The position numbers were made by a program, and so were the translations under genes. DNA of 64,000 bases from Bacteroidota bacterium (lineage in GTDB: Bacteria; Bacteroidota; Bacteroidia; Sphingobacteriales; Sphingobacteriaceae): the NCBI GenBank assembly GCA_013285685.1, contig JABDHD010000003.1:28642-92641 (forward strand), written 5' to 3'. The stretch's first letter is position 1; each line of letters opens with the position of its first letter. Under the pieces are notes generated by a model that saw nothing but the letters and a program-made list of their open reading frames with translations, ran no database searches and had not been told where the DNA came from. Below, one piece after another: positions 61,352 to 64,000 of this stretch.

Positions 61352-61451
61352 GGCTGTAGAGACGCAATATTTTGCGTCTCCAGCTATACAGAGCGGTTAT
61401 GCAAAGCTGGATTTGTGCGCGGGAGACGCAAAATATTGCGTCTCTACAGCC
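61352..61451. repeat. Perfect 30-bp inverted repeat GAGACGCAATATTTTGCGTCTC
   Basis: Arms at 61352-61381 and 61422-61451 are exact inverted copies; each arm is itself a near-palindrome with GAGACGCAA...TTGCGTCTC. The right arm ends at the base before the proS stop codon. Looks like a dispersed repeat acting as terminator. Confidence 0.85.
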
Positions 61452-62924
61452 TCAATAAGCCCTCGCAAATATAACGCGTTGTGTCGACGGCCTCCCCGTA
61501 CGGATACATACCCCCTCCTCCTGTTTATTATTCAACGGAATACAGCGTATGGTCGCCTTGGTCTCATCTTTTATCAGCTGCTCCGTTTCTGAGGTACCAT
61601 CCCAATGGGCATAAAGAAATCCCGGTTCTTCATCCAGCAGGCGTTTAAATTCCTCATAGGTATCCACCTCTCTGGTGTTCTCTGTTTTAAAATTTAAAGC
61701 CTTTTGATAAATGTTTTGCTGAATGTCAACCAATAACGATTCTATCCTTGCGGTTAAACCTTCCTGCGAAACCGTTTCCTTTGTTTTGGTATCGCGGCGT
61801 GCCAGCTCAACGGTTCCGTTTTGCATATCGCGGCTGCCAATGGCAACGCGCAGCGGTATGCCCTTTAATTCCCACTCGGCAAATTTCGCGCCCGGGCGAT
61901 GGGTGTCGCGATTATCAAACTTAACACTGATACCTTTTGCTTTTAATTCAGCGGTCAGCGTTTTAACGTACGCCGATATATTTTCCAGTTCTTCCTCATG
62001 TTTAAATATCGGCACAACAACCACTTGCACCGGCGCCAGTTTTGGCGGCAATACCAGGCCGGCATCATCCGAATGCGCCATGATGAGCGCACCGATTAGC
62101 CGCGTAGACACACCCCAGGATGTTGCCCAAACATAATCCAGCTTATTTTCCCGGTTGGTAAACTTTACATCAAATGCTTTGGCAAAATTCTGCCCTAAAA
62201 AGTGCGATGTACCGGCCTGCAGGGCTTTACCGTCCTGCATTAAGGCTTCGATGCAATAAGTGTCCAAAGCCCCGGCAAAACGCTCGTTGGCGGTCTTTTT
62301 GCCGCGGATGACTGGTAAGGCCAGCCAGTTCTCCACAAAATCGGCATAAACATTAAGCATTTGTTCGGTTTCGGCAATAGCCTCTTCAGCCGTAGCATGG
62401 GCGGTATGGCCCTCCTGCCATAAAAACTCGGTGGTGCGCAGGAACAGGCGCGTACGCATTTCCCAGCGCATTACATTGGCCCATTGGTTTACCAGTATAG
62501 GCAGGTCGCGGTACGACTGCACCCAGCCTTTGTACGTGTTCCAGATAATCGTTTCCGAGGTGGGGCGAATGATCAGTTCCTCTTCCAGCTTTGCTTCCGG
62601 GTCGACCACAATATTGCCATTACCGTCATTTTTTAAACGATAATGCGTAACCACCGCGCACTCCTTTGCAAAACCCTCCACGTGGGCGGCTTCCTTTGAA
62701 AAGAAAGATTTGGGGATAAGTAAGGGGAAATAGGCATTACTATGCCCGGTCTCTTTAAACATTGCATCCAGCACGGCCTGCATCTTTTCCCAAATGGAAT
62801 AACCATAGGGCTTAATGATCATACAGCCTTTAACCGGCGCATATTCCGCCATATCGGCCTTGATCACCAAATCGTTATACCATTGCGAATAATCTTCTTC
62901 TTTACTTACAACCCCTTTACTCAT
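61452..62924 (-). CDS. proS: Prolyl-tRNA synthetase (short, archaeal/eukaryal-type)
   Basis: A 490-residue class II synthetase that charges tRNA-Pro. Motif 2 is in [25 protein letters not shown], motif 3 in [30 protein letters not shown], and motif 1 lies in the [21 protein letters not shown] segment. The anticodon-binding domain covers about 285-400 ([18 protein letters not shown]). The C-terminal domain includes [19 protein letters not shown], with terminal tyrosine as in the short form of ProRS. It lacks the editing insert of the long bacterial form. The perfect 30-bp inverted repeat directly abuts its stop codon. Confidence 0.97.
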   Translation of the reverse strand: MSKGVVSKEEDYSQWYNDLVIKADMAEYAPVKGCMIIKPYGYSIWEKMQAVLDAMFKETGHSNAYFPLLIPKSFFSKEAAHVEGFAKECAVVTHYRLKNDGNGNIVVDPEAKLEEELIIRPTSETIIWNTYKGWVQSYRDLPILVNQWANVMRWEMRTRLFLRTTEFLWQEGHTAHATAEEAIAETEQMLNVYADFVENWLALPVIRGKKTANERFAGALDTYCIEALMQDGKALQAGTSHFLGQNFAKAFDVKFTNRENKLDYVWATSWGVSTRLIGALIMAHSDDAGLVLPPKLAPVQVVVVPIFKHEEELENISAYVKTLTAELKAKGISVKFDNRDTHRPGAKFAEWELKGIPLRVAIGSRDMQNGTVELARRDTKTKETVSQEGLTARIESLLVDIQQNIYQKALNFKTENTREVDTYEEFKRLLDEEPGFLYAHWDGTSETEQLIKDETKATIRCIPLNNKQEEGVCIRTGRPSTQRVIFARAY

Positions 62925-62996
62925 AAAAAATATAATCTGCTGTTTTTTGTGTAGCAGCCGCCAAATTTATAAATTTAGGCTGTAAGCAGCGTAAGT

Positions 62997-64000
62997 ATGG
63001 CCGGTAAATTTAAATTAATGTGGTTGGTGAGTGTTGGCGTCTGGCTGGCGGCAATCAACGGTCAAAGCCAGGGGCGACCGGTTCAATCGCCACGACTGTT
63101 AATAATCGGCTCTTATTTTTCGGGTGATTTAGGCGGAAATATTGAGCACCGATATGAGGTACTTCGCGCATTTATCGTCAATTATTCCGATGATACTTTG
63201 AAGTTTTGGGGTTCAGACTGCCACCCGACCGAGCTTTTTTCAATTACAAAGAATGATTATGTGCATTTATCTGATGAGGAATGCAACAATGCAGAATTTG
63301 AGCAATTGGCTATCCCCCCGCATAGATCGTTATTGATCCCGTTGAAGCTGTTGATTGAAAAGCAGCCGCATGAACTCGTTCGTTTAAAAATCGAGATGAA
63401 ATTTTACAAATGGTTCAAATCCAATGATTTTAAGGCGGACCGTAAATTTCACGATCCCGAGATATTGAGCGACACAGCATTGTTAAAATACGATAAAGAT
63501 GGCAGTTCATACGCCTCGAATTCAGACTGGGATGAACAAGAACAAAAAGAAAAATTGAACTTACCTACAGCAAGCCTTCATCTTTTGACGAATGAAGAAA
63601 AAAAACACTATACGATAACAATAGATCAAAATAAGATTGTTAAAAGAACGAATCGAGAATATGCCTATGAAGAAAAGGAGTTTTTTATCTTACCCGTAAC
63701 GGTTCACAATGATAGTAATGATACACTGAGATATTGTTCAATGACGTGTTCGTGGCAGGCCTTTTACCGTATCGATAACGACGCATTTGAAATACTTAGT
63801 ACCGCCTGCACTAAAAATATACCGACGATGATTACGGTGCTACCTTATTCAACCCATACAACAAACATTGCTTTTATTCTCAACAGGGACAATCAAACTA
63901 ACAACCCCTTTTTTAAAGTAGGATTGAACATAAACACAAGTGGCTCATTTTTTCTTTATCAGGAGGAGTTATACAGGTACAATATAATTTGGAGCAACGA
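62997..64000 (+). CDS. Partial secreted hypothetical protein
   Basis: From the ATG at 62997 the frame is open to the right edge (334 codons), so the 3' end lies outside the window. A signal peptide is present (MAGKFKLMWLVSVGVWLAAING, cleavage near QSQG). The mature part has two similar segments, FIVNYSDDTLKFWGSDCHPTEL at about residues 58-80 and VHNDSNDTLRYCSMTCSWQAFY at about 235-256. Each has a Cys and a following IPPHRSLLIPLKL or LPYSTHTTNIAF strand, so it may be made of two related beta-sandwich domains. I recognise no family. The strand is opposite to proS with a divergent promoter region between. Confidence 0.75.
   Translation, partial: MAGKFKLMWLVSVGVWLAAINGQSQGRPVQSPRLLIIGSYFSGDLGGNIEHRYEVLRAFIVNYSDDTLKFWGSDCHPTELFSITKNDYVHLSDEECNNAEFEQLAIPPHRSLLIPLKLLIEKQPHELVRLKIEMKFYKWFKSNDFKADRKFHDPEILSDTALLKYDKDGSSYASNSDWDEQEQKEKLNLPTASLHLLTNEEKKHYTITIDQNKIVKRTNREYAYEEKEFFILPVTVHNDSNDTLRYCSMTCSWQAFYRIDNDAFEILSTACTKNIPTMITVLPYSTHTTNIAFILNRDNQTNNPFFKVGLNINTSGSFFLYQEELYRYNIIWSN

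Overview
The window looks like a chromosomal segment of a Bacteroidota bacterium, most probably Sphingobacteriaceae close to Mucilaginibacter or Pedobacter. The signs are a SusC/SusD starch locus, a type IX secretion C-terminal domain, LytTR/His_kinase two-component pairs, DUF4251, DUF5777, TIGR03118 and YceI families, TTG-N20-TTCCTTTG promoters of the Bacteroidota -33/-7 type, and many short intergenic inverted repeats. No rRNA, tRNA, phage, transposase or CRISPR was seen. The genus is an inference from family content.

Layout. 0-2 kb: end of an NtrC-type sigma-54 activator overlapping its histidine kinase. 2-10 kb: a lipoprotein, two paralogous DoxX-like membrane proteins, an FMN reductase, and a LytTR regulator/kinase pair behind two small membrane-protein genes. 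10-13.4 kb: htpG and two tandem DUF4251 genes. 13.5-17.2 kb: ethanolamine permease, eutB and eutC, with no microcompartment genes. 17.6-23 kb: a pair of small paralogues, a zinc phospholipase C-like protein, a ricin-fold protein and two lipoproteins. 23.7-37.1 kb: a starch utilisation locus with SusC, SusD, SusE-like protein, lipoprotein amylase, SusR-like regulator and a 1330-residue modular T9SS amylase. 37.7-52.5 kb: an envelope cluster with a GT-C glycosyltransferase, FAD oxidoreductase, exported glutathione peroxidase, beta-propeller lipoprotein, Tat phosphoesterase, two YceI proteins, c-type cytochrome, a LytTR regulator with its kinase and a decayed regulator copy, DoxX, TIGR03118 protein and DUF5777 barrel. 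52.7-64 kb: mnmE, a serine hydrolase, NdpA-like nucleoid protein, a toxin-antitoxin module with a frameshifted toxin, TIGR02757, a Cys/Met-metabolism PLP enzyme, proS and a partial secreted protein.

How the genes work together. The sus-like locus is a full starch uptake unit. The SusC operon and the separate T9SS amylase share a promoter plus an upstream TTTTCTATAT box at identical spacing, which suggests one activator, probably the SusR-like protein between them. In the 37.7-52.5 kb cluster, six intergenic copies of a direct repeat, TTCATCAAG-N12-TTCATGTAA, precede six transcription units. The 9-bp half-sites with 21-bp periodicity match the known site geometry of LytTR regulators, and a LytTR regulator/kinase pair lies inside the cluster. 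My best candidate for an undescribed system is therefore a LytTR-controlled envelope regulon of exported peroxidase, YceI/DUF5777, cytochrome, DoxX and secreted propeller proteins.

Other points of note are a 3'-end duplication of the TIGR02757 gene flanking the toxin-antitoxin module, an intergenic-type repeat inside the mnmE reading frame, and several families of palindromic repeats at gene ends.
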